Positions 17,573 to 26,310 of a DNA stretch of 64,000 bases are shown here, in pieces (position 1 is the stretch's first letter; each line of letters opens with the position of its first letter). The notes under the pieces were generated by a model. The model saw nothing but the letters and a program-made list of their open reading frames with translations, ran no database searches and had not been told where the DNA came from. Origin of the DNA: Caballeronia turbans (lineage in GTDB: Bacteria > Pseudomonadota > Gammaproteobacteria > Burkholderiales > Burkholderiaceae); contig FCOD02000025.1 in assembly GCA_001544655.2 (NCBI GenBank), positions 24,684 to 88,683 of the forward strand, in the 5' to 3' direction. A program made the position numbers and the translations under genes.

Positions 17573-17715
17573 GTCGTTCTCCTTCGCATGTCGTTAATGA
17601 CGATTCCAGTATCGCGAGGAAGGCCGGCGCACGTTAGCGGTGCATGTCCGATATACGTGTAGGTGCTGTCCTATCAGGACTTTCTCGATGCTTACAGATT
17701 CGTAAGGCGATTCGC

Positions 17716-18459
17716 TCAGGCGACGTGATTGCGCTTCGCCGCGAAGCCCGCGTAAAGCGTGCGCACGTAATCGAGATGCGCGCCCGCGCACTCGCGCGCC
17801 CGCGCCGGATCGCGCGCGACGATCGCATCGAAAATCGCGCGATGCTGCGTCATCAGGTTCGCTTCGACTTCGTCGTCGTAATCGACGAGGCGGTGCGAGG
17901 TCAGCATCGATTCGCGGACCAGTTCGTTGAGACCGTGCATCACGTGCGTCAGCGCCACGTTGTGCGTCGCATCGGCGATTGCGAGATGGAAGGCGGCGTC
18001 CTTTTCCGCGATGCGCGTGCTTTTGTCGGCGACGGCGGTCTGAAGCGCGTCGAACGCGGCAGCGATGCGCGCGATATCAGCGTCGGTGGCGCGCTCGGCG
18101 GCATAAGCGGTGGACAGCGTTTCGAGGCCGTGGCGCAGTTCCAGCACGTCGGCGCTCGCGTTCGGTTGCTGCTCGAGCAGCGCCGCGAGCGGATGCGACA
18201 CGAGGGGCGCCGTCACGTCAGACACGACGAAACCGCCGCGTCCCGCCGCGCGAATGAAGCCGTCCGATTCCAGCCGGATCAGCGCCTCGCGCAGCGACGG
18301 TCGTGAGACGTTCAACTGCTCCGCCAGATCGCGCTCCGCGGGCAGGCGCTGGCCGGGCAAGAGCGTGCCGTTCGAGATCAGTTCGCGAATCTGGCCGGAC
18401 ACGACATCGGAGAGGCGCACACGGGCGTACGAATGCGCATGGACGGGCTGAAAACTCAT
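17716..18459 (-). CDS. lldR: GntR/FadR-family repressor of lactate utilisation (LldR type)
   Basis: 247 residues from MSFQPVHAHSYARV. An N-terminal GntR winged helix is visible (LSDVVSGQIRELISNGTLLPGQRLPAERDLAEQLNVSRPSLREALIRLESDGFI); the C-terminal all-helical FCD domain carries metal-ligand-type residues (D and H in DAAFHLAIADATHN, MTQHRAIFDAI, GAHLDYV). It faces the lutABC operon across a 124-bp gap containing a TTGGTCAGACCAA palindrome, the consensus shape for this subfamily. This predicts repression relieved by lactate. The name follows context and family; the ligand is inferred. Confidence 0.88.
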   Translation of the reverse strand: MSFQPVHAHSYARVRLSDVVSGQIRELISNGTLLPGQRLPAERDLAEQLNVSRPSLREALIRLESDGFIRAAGRGGFVVSDVTAPLVSHPLAALLEQQPNASADVLELRHGLETLSTAYAAERATDADIARIAAAFDALQTAVADKSTRIAEKDAAFHLAIADATHNVALTHVMHGLNELVRESMLTSHRLVDYDDEVEANLMTQHRAIFDAIVARDPARARECAGAHLDYVRTLYAGFAAKRNHVA

Positions 18460-18502
18460 CGTTGGATGTTTATGCCGGATGAAAGCTGGAGGAAGTCCGA
18501 GT

Positions 18503-18531
18503 TTGACACGAAAGAGGCATCTCATTAAAGT
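18503..18531 (+). promoter_or_regulatory. sigma-70 promoter of lutABC
   Basis: A perfect -35 TTGACA (18503-18508) and a -10 TAAAGT (18526-18531) are separated by exactly 17 nt. The operator palindrome begins at the very next base, so a bound repressor would cover the transcription start. Confidence 0.75.
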
Positions 18532-18546
18532 CTTGGTCAGACCAAG
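18532..18546 (+). promoter_or_regulatory. LldR/FadR-type operator palindrome
   Basis: CTTGGT-CAG-ACCAAG is a perfect inverted repeat with the TGGT-N3-ACCA core known for the PdhR/LldR branch of the GntR family. It overlaps the predicted start of lutABC transcription. Confidence 0.75.
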
Positions 18547-18583
18547 CTTACCAAAACGATTGTCCAACCCACGATCGGACCTC

Positions 18584-19327
18584 ATGAAAGTTGCCCTGTT
18601 CGTCCCCTGTTTCATCGACGCGTTCTACCCGCAAGTCGGCATCGCCACGCTGGAACTGCTCGAGCGGCTCGGCGTGGACGTCGACTATCCGCCGGATCAG
18701 ACGTGCTGCGGTCAGCCGATGGCCAATAGCGGCGCACACAAGGACGCCGCGGGCGCCGAGCGCGTCTTCGCGCGCAATTTCGCCGACTACGACTATGTGG
18801 TCGGGCCGTCGGCGAGCTGCGTGCATCATGTCCGCGAACATTTCACCGCGATCGAGCAGACGAGCGCGGTCGAAAAGGTTCGTCGCAACACGTACGAGCT
18901 CGTCGAATTCCTGCATGACGTGCTGAAGGTGCGCGAGTTTCCGTGGGCCGAGTTTCCGCACAAGGTCGGGCTGCACAACAGTTGCAGCGCGGTGCGGCAT
19001 CTGCGTGAGACATCGAACTCGGAAGTCGCGGGCGCGCCGTTTTCGAAGCCGCGCGCGCTGCTCGAAGGCGTGAAAGGCATCGAGTTCGTCACGCTCGCGC
19101 GTCCCGATGAATGCTGCGGGTTCGGCGGCACGTTCTCGGTCACCGAAGAGGCCGTGTCCGTGCGCATGGGTCAGGACAAGGTGCGCGATCACATCGGGGC
19201 GGGCGCGGAGTACATCGTTTCGGGCGACATGTCGTGTCTCATGCATCAGCAAGGCTGCGCGGAGCGCATGAAAGCCGATGCCAAATTCATTCATATCGCG
19301 CAGGTTCTGAACGGAGTCCGCGCATGA
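18584..19327 (+). CDS. lutA: lactate utilisation protein LutA (Fe-S oxidoreductase subunit, LldE)
   Basis: 247 residues from MKVALFVPCFIDAFYP. It has two CCG-type cysteine-rich domains (DQTCCGQPMANSG and DECCGFGG), plus SCSAVRHLRE and MSCLMHQQGC, which bind an Fe-S cluster in this family. It is part of the LutABC (LldEFG) complex oxidising L-lactate to pyruvate. The open frame begins further upstream, but that segment overlaps the promoter and operator. It overlaps lutB by 4 bp (ATGA). Confidence 0.95.
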   Translation: MKVALFVPCFIDAFYPQVGIATLELLERLGVDVDYPPDQTCCGQPMANSGAHKDAAGAERVFARNFADYDYVVGPSASCVHHVREHFTAIEQTSAVEKVRRNTYELVEFLHDVLKVREFPWAEFPHKVGLHNSCSAVRHLRETSNSEVAGAPFSKPRALLEGVKGIEFVTLARPDECCGFGGTFSVTEEAVSVRMGQDKVRDHIGAGAEYIVSGDMSCLMHQQGCAERMKADAKFIHIAQVLNGVRA

Positions 19328-20715
19328 GCAAAACCGTTCGCATCGATCACGCGAAGGCGGCGGGCGCGTTCCTGCAAAAGCCGGATCACGTCGCGTTCCA
19401 CGACAAGCGTCTGTGGGATTTGCGCAGCAAGCGCGACGCGCAGGCGCACGGCATCCCCGAATGGGAGACGATGCGCGATCTCGCGTCGCAGATCAAAGAG
19501 CACACGCTTTCCAATCTCGCCGATTACATCGCGCAGTTCGTCGATCAGGCCGGGAAGAACGGCGTCGTCGTGCATTTCGCGGCCGATGCGCAGGAGCACA
19601 ACGAACTCGTCCACAAGCTGATGAGCGAGCGCGGCATGACCTCGCTCGTCAAGAGCAAGTCGATGCTCACCGACGAGTGCTACATGCGCGACTATCTCGA
19701 GCCGCGCGGCATCACGGTAATGGAAACCGATCTCGGCGAGCGTATCCAGCAGCTCGATCATCAGGACCCGAGCCATATGGTCGTGCCGGCGGTGCACAAG
19801 CTGCGCGCGGATGTGGCCGAGCTATTCGGCAAGACCATCGGCACCGATCCGAAGAACAGCGACATTCACTATCTCGCCGAAAGCCAGCGCATGAACACGC
19901 GGCCGTACTTCGTGCGCGAGAAGACGGCGGGCATGACCGGCTGCAACTTCGCGGTGGCGGAAACGGGCACCGTCGTCGTGTGCACGAACGAAGGCAACGC
20001 GGATTTGTCGGCGAACGTGCCGCCGCTGCATATCGCGTCGATCGGCATCGAGAAGATCATTCCGACGATCGCCGATCTCGGCGTGTTCGTGCGCATGCTG
20101 TCGCGCAGCGCGCTGGGTTCGCCGATCACCCAATACACGTCGCACTTTCGAGAGCCTCGTCCGGGCACGGAGATGCACTTCATCCTCGTCGACAACGGCC
20201 GCTCCGAGCGGCTCGCGATGGACGATTTCTGGTATTCGCTCAAATGCATCCGCTGCGGCGCGTGCATGAATACGTGTCCGGTGTATCGGCGCAGCGGCGG
20301 GCTTTCTTATGGCGGAACGTACTCCGGGCCGATTGGCGCGATCATCAATCCGACTCACGATCTGAAGCGCTATAGCGCCCTCCCGTTCGCCTCGACGATG
20401 AACGGCAGTTGCACCAACGTCTGCCCGGTGAAGGTCAACATTCACGAGCAGATCTACAAGTGGCGCGAGGTGATCGCGGAGAAACACGAAGTGCCGTTCG
20501 TTAAGCAGGAAGTCCTGAAGATGGCGGGGCGCCTGCTCGCGAGTCCGACGCTCTATCGCGCGACGGTCGCATCGCTCGGCGGCGCGCTGAAGCGCCTGCC
20601 CAACTTCGTGCTCTACAACCCGCTCAACATCTGGGGACGTCAGCGCGATCTGCCCGAAGCGCCCGCCGAGACTTTTCATGAGTGGTACAAGAAGAACCGG
20701 AAGCTCGAAAAATGA
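19324..20715 (+). CDS. lutB: lactate utilisation protein LutB (Fe-S protein, LldF)
   Basis: 463 residues. An N-terminal LUD domain (about 60-300) with ETGTVVVCTNEGN is followed by two 4Fe-4S motifs, CIRCGACMNTCPVYR and CTNVCPVKVNIHEQ, and a C-terminal DUF3390-like helical tail ending in FHEWYKKN. It is the iron-sulfur electron-transfer subunit of the LutABC L-lactate dehydrogenase complex. Start and stop overlap neighbours by ATGA, so all three proteins are translationally coupled. Confidence 0.96.
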   Translation: MSKTVRIDHAKAAGAFLQKPDHVAFHDKRLWDLRSKRDAQAHGIPEWETMRDLASQIKEHTLSNLADYIAQFVDQAGKNGVVVHFAADAQEHNELVHKLMSERGMTSLVKSKSMLTDECYMRDYLEPRGITVMETDLGERIQQLDHQDPSHMVVPAVHKLRADVAELFGKTIGTDPKNSDIHYLAESQRMNTRPYFVREKTAGMTGCNFAVAETGTVVVCTNEGNADLSANVPPLHIASIGIEKIIPTIADLGVFVRMLSRSALGSPITQYTSHFREPRPGTEMHFILVDNGRSERLAMDDFWYSLKCIRCGACMNTCPVYRRSGGLSYGGTYSGPIGAIINPTHDLKRYSALPFASTMNGSCTNVCPVKVNIHEQIYKWREVIAEKHEVPFVKQEVLKMAGRLLASPTLYRATVASLGGALKRLPNFVLYNPLNIWGRQRDLPEAPAETFHEWYKKNRKLEK

Positions 20716-21293
20716 CGACTCGCGAAGCTTTTTTGTCGAAGATCCGCGCGGCGCAGCCTGCATCACGTCCGCGTCCCGATGTGCCGATTTTTCCGGCACC
20801 CGAAGGCGATCTCAAGGCGCGTTTCACGGCGGCGCTGACCGCGATGGGCGGCACGTGCGTCGACGCCGCCGAGTTGGGCGATGTGACTGCGCTGATCGCG
20901 TCTCGCTTTCCGAATGCGAAGGTGATCGCGTCGGCGGTGCCGGGCATCGACGGCACGCGACCGCTGTCGCCCGATACGCTGCCCGCGTCGCTCCAGGATG
21001 TCGATGTGGGCGTCGTGAGAGGGCGCTTCGGCGTCGCCGAAACAGGCTCGGTGTGGTTCAGCGAGCAAGAGTATGTCGTGAACTCGATCGGCTATCTTTC
21101 GCAGCATCTCGTCGTGCTGCTCGATCCCGCGCTGCTCGTCGAAGGCTTGCAGCAGGTGTATCGACGGCCCGATTTCAAATCGGCGCGCTATGCGGTGCTC
21201 GTCACGGGACCGTCGGCGACGGCGGATATCGAAGGCGTGCTGATTCGCGGCGCACAAGGCGTGCGCTCGCTGACCGTCGTGTGGCTTGCATGA
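20712..21293 (+). CDS. lutC: lactate utilisation protein LutC (LldG)
   Basis: 193 residues from MTTREAFLSKIRAA. A single LUD domain with GVAETGSVWFSE, LDPALLVEGLQQVY and the C-terminal TGPSATADIEGVLIRGAQG signature. Third subunit of the L-lactate oxidising complex. The ATG overlaps the lutB stop. The stop is only a few bases from the start of a convergent pseudogene remnant, and no terminator is visible. Confidence 0.94.
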   Translation: MTTREAFLSKIRAAQPASRPRPDVPIFPAPEGDLKARFTAALTAMGGTCVDAAELGDVTALIASRFPNAKVIASAVPGIDGTRPLSPDTLPASLQDVDVGVVRGRFGVAETGSVWFSEQEYVVNSIGYLSQHLVVLLDPALLVEGLQQVYRRPDFKSARYAVLVTGPSATADIEGVLIRGAQGVRSLTVVWLA

Positions 21294-21297
21294 AGCG

Positions 21298-21796
21298 TCA
21301 GCGCTTCCAGAAGATCGCGACGGCGATCCCGCCGAAGGCCAGCCATTTCACGAGGTAATAGACGGTCCGGTTCCACGCTTTCAATCGCTTGGCCGACGAG
21401 CCGGATCGAATACAAATACTTGAACGCGCGGTTCAATCCGCCGGTGCGGTCGCTGACCCCGCTTCAAATAGCAGCGCCGCCAGCCGCGCCGGAAAAGTGA
21501 ATTGAAGCCAATATCGTTGTATTTGGCGGCCGCCTGGATCTTGTTCGCGTCGAGCAGTGCGATGGCCTCGGCGCGTATCGCTTTCCAATGCGCCCTGATC
21601 GGGCGAGTTCGGGAAAGAACGTGGATTGCAGGTAGTGCGACGACGGCACGCGCCAGAACAGATGGATGAAGCCGTTTAGCGCCGACATAAACGTCGAATG
21701 ATCTGAAAGCTGTCGGAAGAACCCGTGCCGGATCTTGCCGCGCCCGTGTATGTAAGCCGCACAAGCAATAAAGATCGCCAACACCAGCCAGCGCAT
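21298..21796 (-). pseudogene. decayed LpxO-like aspartyl/asparaginyl beta-hydroxylase
   Basis: Pieces of one protein appear in order in changing frames. The intact start is MRWLVLAIFIACAAYIHGRG...RQLSDHSTFM..., with AAGGAG before the ATG. After FFPELA the frame is lost at about 21601, where CCC replaces an expected CCCC; it resumes as PIRAHWKAIRAEAIALLDAN...KYNDIGFNSLFRRGWRRCYLK. The catalytic middle, with the iron-binding His/Asp residues, is absent. The text jumps to GLNRAFKYLYSIRLVGQ, then another single-base shift at 21389-21390 leads to RLKAWNRTVYYLVKW and FGGIAVAIFWKR before the stop. Intact relatives have about 300 residues and hydroxylate lipid A acyl chains. This copy cannot be active. 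Confidence 0.85.
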
Positions 21797-21884
21797 TTAT
21801 TGCTCCTTCGCGCACAAACGGCTACACAAATCCGGCCTGGACGGCAGGCTGGCGTTGGGCGCGCGAAAGGCGGGGCCAAAAAGC

Positions 21885-21914
21885 AAAAAGCCCAGTTGCG
21901 TGACTGGGCTTTTT
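21885..21914 (-). terminator. terminator after the promoter-distal tRNA-Asn
   Basis: AAAAAGCCCAG (21885-21895) pairs with CTGGGCTTTTT (21904-21914), a symmetrical hairpin with a T run on the minus strand. Confidence 0.85.
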
Positions 21915-21926
21915 GGCTGAAGCGCT

Positions 21927-22002
21927 TGGCTCCCCGACCTGGGCTCGAACCAGGGACCTACGGATTAACAGTCCGGCGCTCTACCGACTGAGCTATCGGG
22001 GA
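21927..22002 (-). tRNA. tRNA-Asn (GTT), promoter-distal copy
   Basis: 76 nt with encoded CCA (21927-21929), a 7-bp acceptor stem (TCCCCGA/TCGGGGA), D-loop, anticodon loop ACTGTTAA with GTT, and a T-arm with GGTTCGAGCC. Identical over its full length to the copy at 22082-22157. Confidence 0.97.
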
Positions 22003-22028
22003 ACAACTTAAACATGTGCAACTGAGAT

Positions 22029-22058
22029 AAAAAACCCAGCCGATTGACTGGGTTTTTT
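22029..22058 (-). terminator. terminator between the two tRNA-Asn genes
   Basis: AAAAAACCCAG (22029-22039) pairs with CTGGGTTTTTT (22048-22058). It lies between the two tRNA genes and should stop most transcripts after the first copy. Confidence 0.85.
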
Positions 22059-22081
22059 TGAAACCGACTTGCTGGAGTATT

Positions 22082-22157
22082 TGGCTCCCCGACCTGGGCT
22101 CGAACCAGGGACCTACGGATTAACAGTCCGGCGCTCTACCGACTGAGCTATCGGGGA
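22082..22157 (-). tRNA. tRNA-Asn (GTT), promoter-proximal copy
   Basis: Identical 76-nt gene with encoded CCA and GTT anticodon. It lies 22 bp from a near-consensus promoter. Confidence 0.97.
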
Positions 22158-22179
22158 ACATCTACAGCAGAGAAGCGAA

Positions 22180-22208
22180 AGTATAGGGGGCCAAGATTAT
22201 CGTGTCAA
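22180..22208 (-). promoter_or_regulatory. strong sigma-70 promoter of tRNA-Asn
   Basis: On the minus strand TTGACA (22208-22203) and TATACT (22185-22180) are separated by exactly 17 nt. It is followed by a GC-rich stretch and then the tRNA. Confidence 0.85.
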
Positions 22209-22273
22209 CGCCCAATCTTCACTCAATAACCAATTTTTTCAATTGGATCGAAACATTCGCTCTGGCGCGCGAA

Positions 22274-22597
22274 TCAACGCTCGAGCAGATTCAGCTTGTC
22301 CTTGACGTCCTTGAACTCGTCCGCCTCGGGAAGCGATCCCTTCGTCTTGGTAATGCTCGGCCAGTTACGCGCCAGTTCAGCGTTCAGTTCTGTGAAGTGC
22401 TGCTGGTCCCCGGGCACGTCTTCTTCGGCGTAGATCGCGTTCACCGGGCACTCGGCCACGCACACGGCGCAGTCGATGCACTCGTCCGGATCGATCGCGA
22501 GAAAGTTGGGACCTTCGCGGAAGCAATCCACCGGGCACACGTCCACGCAATCGGTGTACTTGCACTTGATGCAGCTTTCGGTCACAACGTGAGTCAT
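22274..22597 (-). CDS. fdxA: 7Fe ferredoxin FdxA
   Basis: 107 residues. Two ferredoxin motifs are present: [18 protein letters not shown] for the N-terminal clusters and [12 protein letters not shown] for the second. The pattern C-x2-C-x4-C-x3-C is typical of the 3Fe-4S/4Fe-4S FdxA family with a C-terminal helical tail ([15 protein letters not shown]). A soluble low-potential electron carrier. Transcribed toward the tRNA genes. Confidence 0.96.
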   Translation of the reverse strand: MTHVVTESCIKCKYTDCVDVCPVDCFREGPNFLAIDPDECIDCAVCVAECPVNAIYAEEDVPGDQQHFTELNAELARNWPSITKTKGSLPEADEFKDVKDKLNLLER

Positions 22598-22885
22598 TCG
22601 GGCTCCTGCATGCGAAATTCGTGGGGGCCGCGCCCTGGGCGGCTACATGGGCCGGGCGGTGCGCGTGCCGAAACGCATATTGTAGCGTAACGGTAAAAAC
22701 GGGCGCGAGCCGTACGCAGCGCCCTTTATATCGATTCGTGATGTATGTATGCGCCGCTTCGTAAAAGGACCGAGCACTGGCATGCCGTTGCGCGCATTCG
22801 GGTAACATGGCCCCAAAGGCACAAGGCCTGGCGTCGGCAGAAGGCCGAGCGCATGGCCAACCCGCGTGGATGTTCCATCAGAACC

Positions 22886-24076
22886 ATGATCATCAATTCG
22901 CTGCTCGATACCGACCTCTACAAGTTCACGATGATGCAGGTCGTCCTGCATCACTTTCCCGCCGCGCATGTCGAATATCGCTTTCGCTGCCGCACGCCGA
23001 ATGTGGATCTCGTGCCGTACATCGACGAGATTCGCGATGAAGTGCGCCAGCTCTGCAATCTGCGCTTCAAGGAAGAGGAACTGGATTATCTGCGGCGCAT
23101 GCGCTTCATCAAAAGCGACTTCATCGATTTCCTCGCGCTCTTTCATCTGAACGAGAAGTCCATTCGCATCGCGCCGTCGCCGAAGAAAAATGGCGAGATC
23201 GACATCGAGATCGAAGGGCCCTGGCTGCACACGATTCTCTTCGAAATTCCGGTGCTCGCGATCGTCAACGAGGTCTATTTCCGCAACACGCAGCGTAAGC
23301 CCGAGTACGAAACCGGCCGCGAGCGTCTGCGCGACAAAATCAAGCTGCTCGCCACGCCGCCTGAATATTCCGATTGCAAGATCGCCGATTACGGCACGCG
23401 CCGCCGCTTCTCGGGACAGTGGCACGAGGAAGTCGTGCTGACGTTGAAGGACAAGCTCGGCGCGCAGTTCGCCGGCACGAGCAACTGCTTCTATGCGATG
23501 AAGCACGGCCTGCGTCCCTTGGGCACGATGGCGCACGAATACTTGCAGGCGTGTCAGGCGCTGGGTCCGCGTCTGCGCGACTCGCAGATTTTCGGCTTCG
23601 AGATGTGGGCGAAGGAATATCGCGGCGATCTCGGCATCGCGCTGTCGGATGTCTACGGCATGAAGGCGTTCCTGCGTGACTTCGACATGTACTTCTGCAA
23701 GCTGTTCGACGGCGCGCGTCACGATTCGGGCGATCCCTTCGACTGGGGCGAGCGTCTTCTCAGGCATTACGAGGAGAACCGCTGCGACCCGCGCACCAAG
23801 GTGCTCGTGTTCTCCGACGCGCTCGACATCCCCAAGGTGCTGCAACTCTACGAGCGGTTCCGCGGGCGCTGCCAGCTCGCCTTCGGCGTCGGTACGAATC
23901 TCACCAACGATCTCGGCTATCAGCCGCTGCAGATCGTCATCAAGATGGTCCGCTGCAACGGCCAGCCGGTCGCCAAGCTGTCGGATTCGCCCGGCAAGAA
24001 CATGTGCGACGACAAGGCGTATCTCGCCTATCTGCGTCAGGTGTTCGGCATTGCGCAGCCGGTGGGCGAAGACTGA
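22886..24076 (+). CDS. pncB: nicotinate phosphoribosyltransferase
   Basis: 396 residues from [18 protein letters not shown], matching the usual start of the family; the frame is open 47 codons further upstream without coding character. It makes nicotinate mononucleotide from nicotinate and PRPP in NAD salvage. Signatures include [32 protein letters not shown] with the active-site His, [12 protein letters not shown] and the [10 protein letters not shown] phosphate loop. Length matches E. coli PncB (400). Transcribed divergently from fdxA. Confidence 0.96.
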   Translation: MIINSLLDTDLYKFTMMQVVLHHFPAAHVEYRFRCRTPNVDLVPYIDEIRDEVRQLCNLRFKEEELDYLRRMRFIKSDFIDFLALFHLNEKSIRIAPSPKKNGEIDIEIEGPWLHTILFEIPVLAIVNEVYFRNTQRKPEYETGRERLRDKIKLLATPPEYSDCKIADYGTRRRFSGQWHEEVVLTLKDKLGAQFAGTSNCFYAMKHGLRPLGTMAHEYLQACQALGPRLRDSQIFGFEMWAKEYRGDLGIALSDVYGMKAFLRDFDMYFCKLFDGARHDSGDPFDWGERLLRHYEENRCDPRTKVLVFSDALDIPKVLQLYERFRGRCQLAFGVGTNLTNDLGYQPLQIVIKMVRCNGQPVAKLSDSPGKNMCDDKAYLAYLRQVFGIAQPVGED

Positions 24077-24141
24077 CGGCCCCGCATTCGTGCATTCGGC
24101 CTATGCCGTTCGGCCGAGGTTCGTGCGCGAACGTCGCTCGC

Positions 24142-24147
24142 TATAAT
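24142..24147 (+). promoter_or_regulatory. candidate -10 of the LUD/antiporter operon
   Basis: TATAAT in GCTATAATTC, 66 bp before the LUD gene start. The -35 at 17-nt spacing (GTTCGT) is weak. Confidence 0.4.
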
Positions 24148-24212
24148 TCGAACGCGTCGTCGATCAGTCCGGCGCGCACGAATCTCAAGCACGCCAGACA
24201 GAGGACGGCACC

Positions 24213-24884
24213 ATGGATACATCGGCCGCGCGCCGCAATATTCTCATGCGCATTCGCAGCGCGCAGCGCCGTCGCGGCACGCCTACGGAAGCCGAGCGCG
24301 AGGCGGCGCAGGAGTATGTCGAGCGGCATCCTGCGGGTCCGCGTCCTCCGCTGCCTCAGAACCGTGATGAGCTGATCGCGCGCTTCAGGCTCGAAGCCGA
24401 GCGTCTTTCCACGACGGTCGCCAACGTCGAATCGCTCGCGGATGCGCCCGCCGAGGCCGCGCGCTATCTGCAATCGCTGAATCTTCCCGTCGATGTCGTC
24501 GCGTGGCCCGCGCTAGGCGCTCTGCCTTGGGCGCAAGCGGGCATTCAAGCGGCGCTGCGCAAGCCAGCCGACGCCGATCTCGTCGGCATCACCGGCTGTT
24601 TTTGCGCAACGGCCGAAACCGGTTCGCTCGTGCTGCTTTCGGGCGCCGATACCCCCGCATCGGGCGCGCTTCTGCCTCAGACGCATATCGCGATCGTGCC
24701 GGCGTCGCGCATCGTGGCGGCGCACGAAGACGCGTTCGCGTTGATGCGCGCCGAAAGGGGCGAGTTGCCGCGGGCGGTGAACTTCGTGTCGGGGCCGTCG
24801 CGCACGGGGGATATCGAACAGACCATCGTGCTCGGTGCGCATGGGCCGTATCGCGTGCATGTGATCATCGTGCGCGGAGCCTGA
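24213..24884 (+). CDS. LutC/YkgG-like LUD domain protein
   Basis: 223 residues: a second LUD domain protein in this window. It shares with lutC the FCATAETGSLVLLSG motif and the terminal SGPSRTGDIEQTIVLGAHGP signature. Its N-terminal 80 residues (MRIRSAQRRRGTPTEAEREAAQEYV) are basic and different. It is not linked to lutA/lutB-like genes but to an antiporter gene 4 bp downstream, so it may serve a different oxidation complex or a role unrelated to lactate. Strong family assignment, unknown role. Confidence 0.88.
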   Translation: MDTSAARRNILMRIRSAQRRRGTPTEAEREAAQEYVERHPAGPRPPLPQNRDELIARFRLEAERLSTTVANVESLADAPAEAARYLQSLNLPVDVVAWPALGALPWAQAGIQAALRKPADADLVGITGCFCATAETGSLVLLSGADTPASGALLPQTHIAIVPASRIVAAHEDAFALMRAERGELPRAVNFVSGPSRTGDIEQTIVLGAHGPYRVHVIIVRGA

Positions 24885-24888
24885 TCCG

Positions 24889-26301
24889 ATGCGGCATTTT
24901 CTTTCCGGCGCGGTCTGCGCCGGGCTGGCGCTGACCGCGGCGCCAGCCTTCGCGGCAGCGCCCGATGGCGCAACGCTTCCTGCAACGTGGGGCATCCCGT
25001 TCATCGGCATCCTGCTTTCCATCGCGGTGTTTCCGCTTGTCGCACCGAAACTCTGGCATCACCACTTCGGCAAGATCGCGGCCGCGTGGACCGTCGCGTT
25101 TCTCGCGCCGTTCGCGCTCGCGTTCGGTCCCGGCACGGCGGGGAGCGTACTGGTTCACGCCCTGCTCGAAGAATACGTGCCGTTCATCGTCCTGCTGGCG
25201 TCGCTTTATACGGTGGCGGGCGGCATCTGCGTGCGCGGCAATCTGCACGGCTCGGCGCGTCTCAATACCGGGCTGCTCGCGCTCGGCGCCGCGCTTGCGA
25301 GCATCATGGGCACGACCGGCGCGGCCATGCTGCTGATCCGCCCGCTCTTGCGCGCGAACGACAATCGCAAGCACGTCGTGCATGTCGTCGTGTTCTTCAT
25401 TTTTCTCGTCGCGAATGCGGGCGGCTCGCTCACGCCGCTCGGCGATCCGCCGCTCTTCCTCGGCTTTCTGAACGGCGTCGGCTTCTTCTGGACGACAGTG
25501 CATCTCGCGCTGCCGATGCTCTTCGTCTGCGGCGTGCTGCTCGTCGTGTTCCATGTGCTCGACAGCTACTACTGGCGCCGGCACGACGCGCGGCCTGCGT
25601 TTCTGGATCCGACGCCCGATACCCCGCCGCTCGGCATCGACGGCAAAGTCAACTTCGCGCTGCTCGCGGTGATCGTTGCGCTCGTGTTGATGAGCGGCTT
25701 ATGGAAACCCGGCATCGCGTTCGACGTGTTCGGCACCGAAGTGAAATTGCAAAATCTCGTGCGCGACGTGCTGCTCATGGCCGTACTGCTGGCCTCGCTC
25801 GCGCTCACGCCCAAGCGCGCGCGCGCGGGCAACGCATTCGACTGGGCGCCCATCGAGGAGGTCGCGAAGCTGTTCGCGGCCATCTTCATCACGATCGCGC
25901 CCGTCATCACGATCCTGCGCGCGGGCGAGGCGGGCGCATTCGCGGGCATCGTGCACGCGGTGTCGGATGCGCACGGCAAGCCGATCGACATCGCCTATTT
26001 CTGGGCGACGGGGCTGCTGTCCTCGTTTCTCGACAACGCGCCGACCTACCTCGTGTTCTTCAATCTCGCGGGTGGTGACGCACGCACGCTCATGACCACC
26101 GACGCCACCACGCTCGCCGCCATCTCCGCGGGCGCTGTCTTCATGGGTGCGAACACGTATATCGGCAACGCGCCGAATTTCATGGTGAAGGCGATCGCCG
26201 AATCGCGCGGCGTGCGCATGCCGAGTTTCTTCGGCTATATCGCATGGTCGGGCGCGGTCCTCCTGCCGATTTTTGCCGTTCTGGGTTGGCTATTTTTCTA
26301 G
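24889..26301 (+). CDS. Na+/H+ antiporter-like membrane transporter
   Basis: 470 residues with about 12 membrane helices after an N-terminal signal-like segment (AGLALTAAPAFAAAPDG). Features of the ArsB/NhaD/CitM ion transporter superfamily include SIMGTTGAAMLLIRPLLRAN and FLVANAGGSLTPLGDPPLFLGFL with the conserved re-entrant Gly/Pro region, then FLDNAPTYLVFFNLAGG and FMGANTYIGNAPNFMVKAIAE in the second half. Similar genes are annotated as sodium:proton antiporters. The ion and any organic substrate are not determined by the sequence. It starts 4 bp after the LUD gene. Confidence 0.85.
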   Translation: MRHFLSGAVCAGLALTAAPAFAAAPDGATLPATWGIPFIGILLSIAVFPLVAPKLWHHHFGKIAAAWTVAFLAPFALAFGPGTAGSVLVHALLEEYVPFIVLLASLYTVAGGICVRGNLHGSARLNTGLLALGAALASIMGTTGAAMLLIRPLLRANDNRKHVVHVVVFFIFLVANAGGSLTPLGDPPLFLGFLNGVGFFWTTVHLALPMLFVCGVLLVVFHVLDSYYWRRHDARPAFLDPTPDTPPLGIDGKVNFALLAVIVALVLMSGLWKPGIAFDVFGTEVKLQNLVRDVLLMAVLLASLALTPKRARAGNAFDWAPIEEVAKLFAAIFITIAPVITILRAGEAGAFAGIVHAVSDAHGKPIDIAYFWATGLLSSFLDNAPTYLVFFNLAGGDARTLMTTDATTLAAISAGAVFMGANTYIGNAPNFMVKAIAESRGVRMPSFFGYIAWSGAVLLPIFAVLGWLFF

Positions 26302-26310
26302 GAGCAATCG

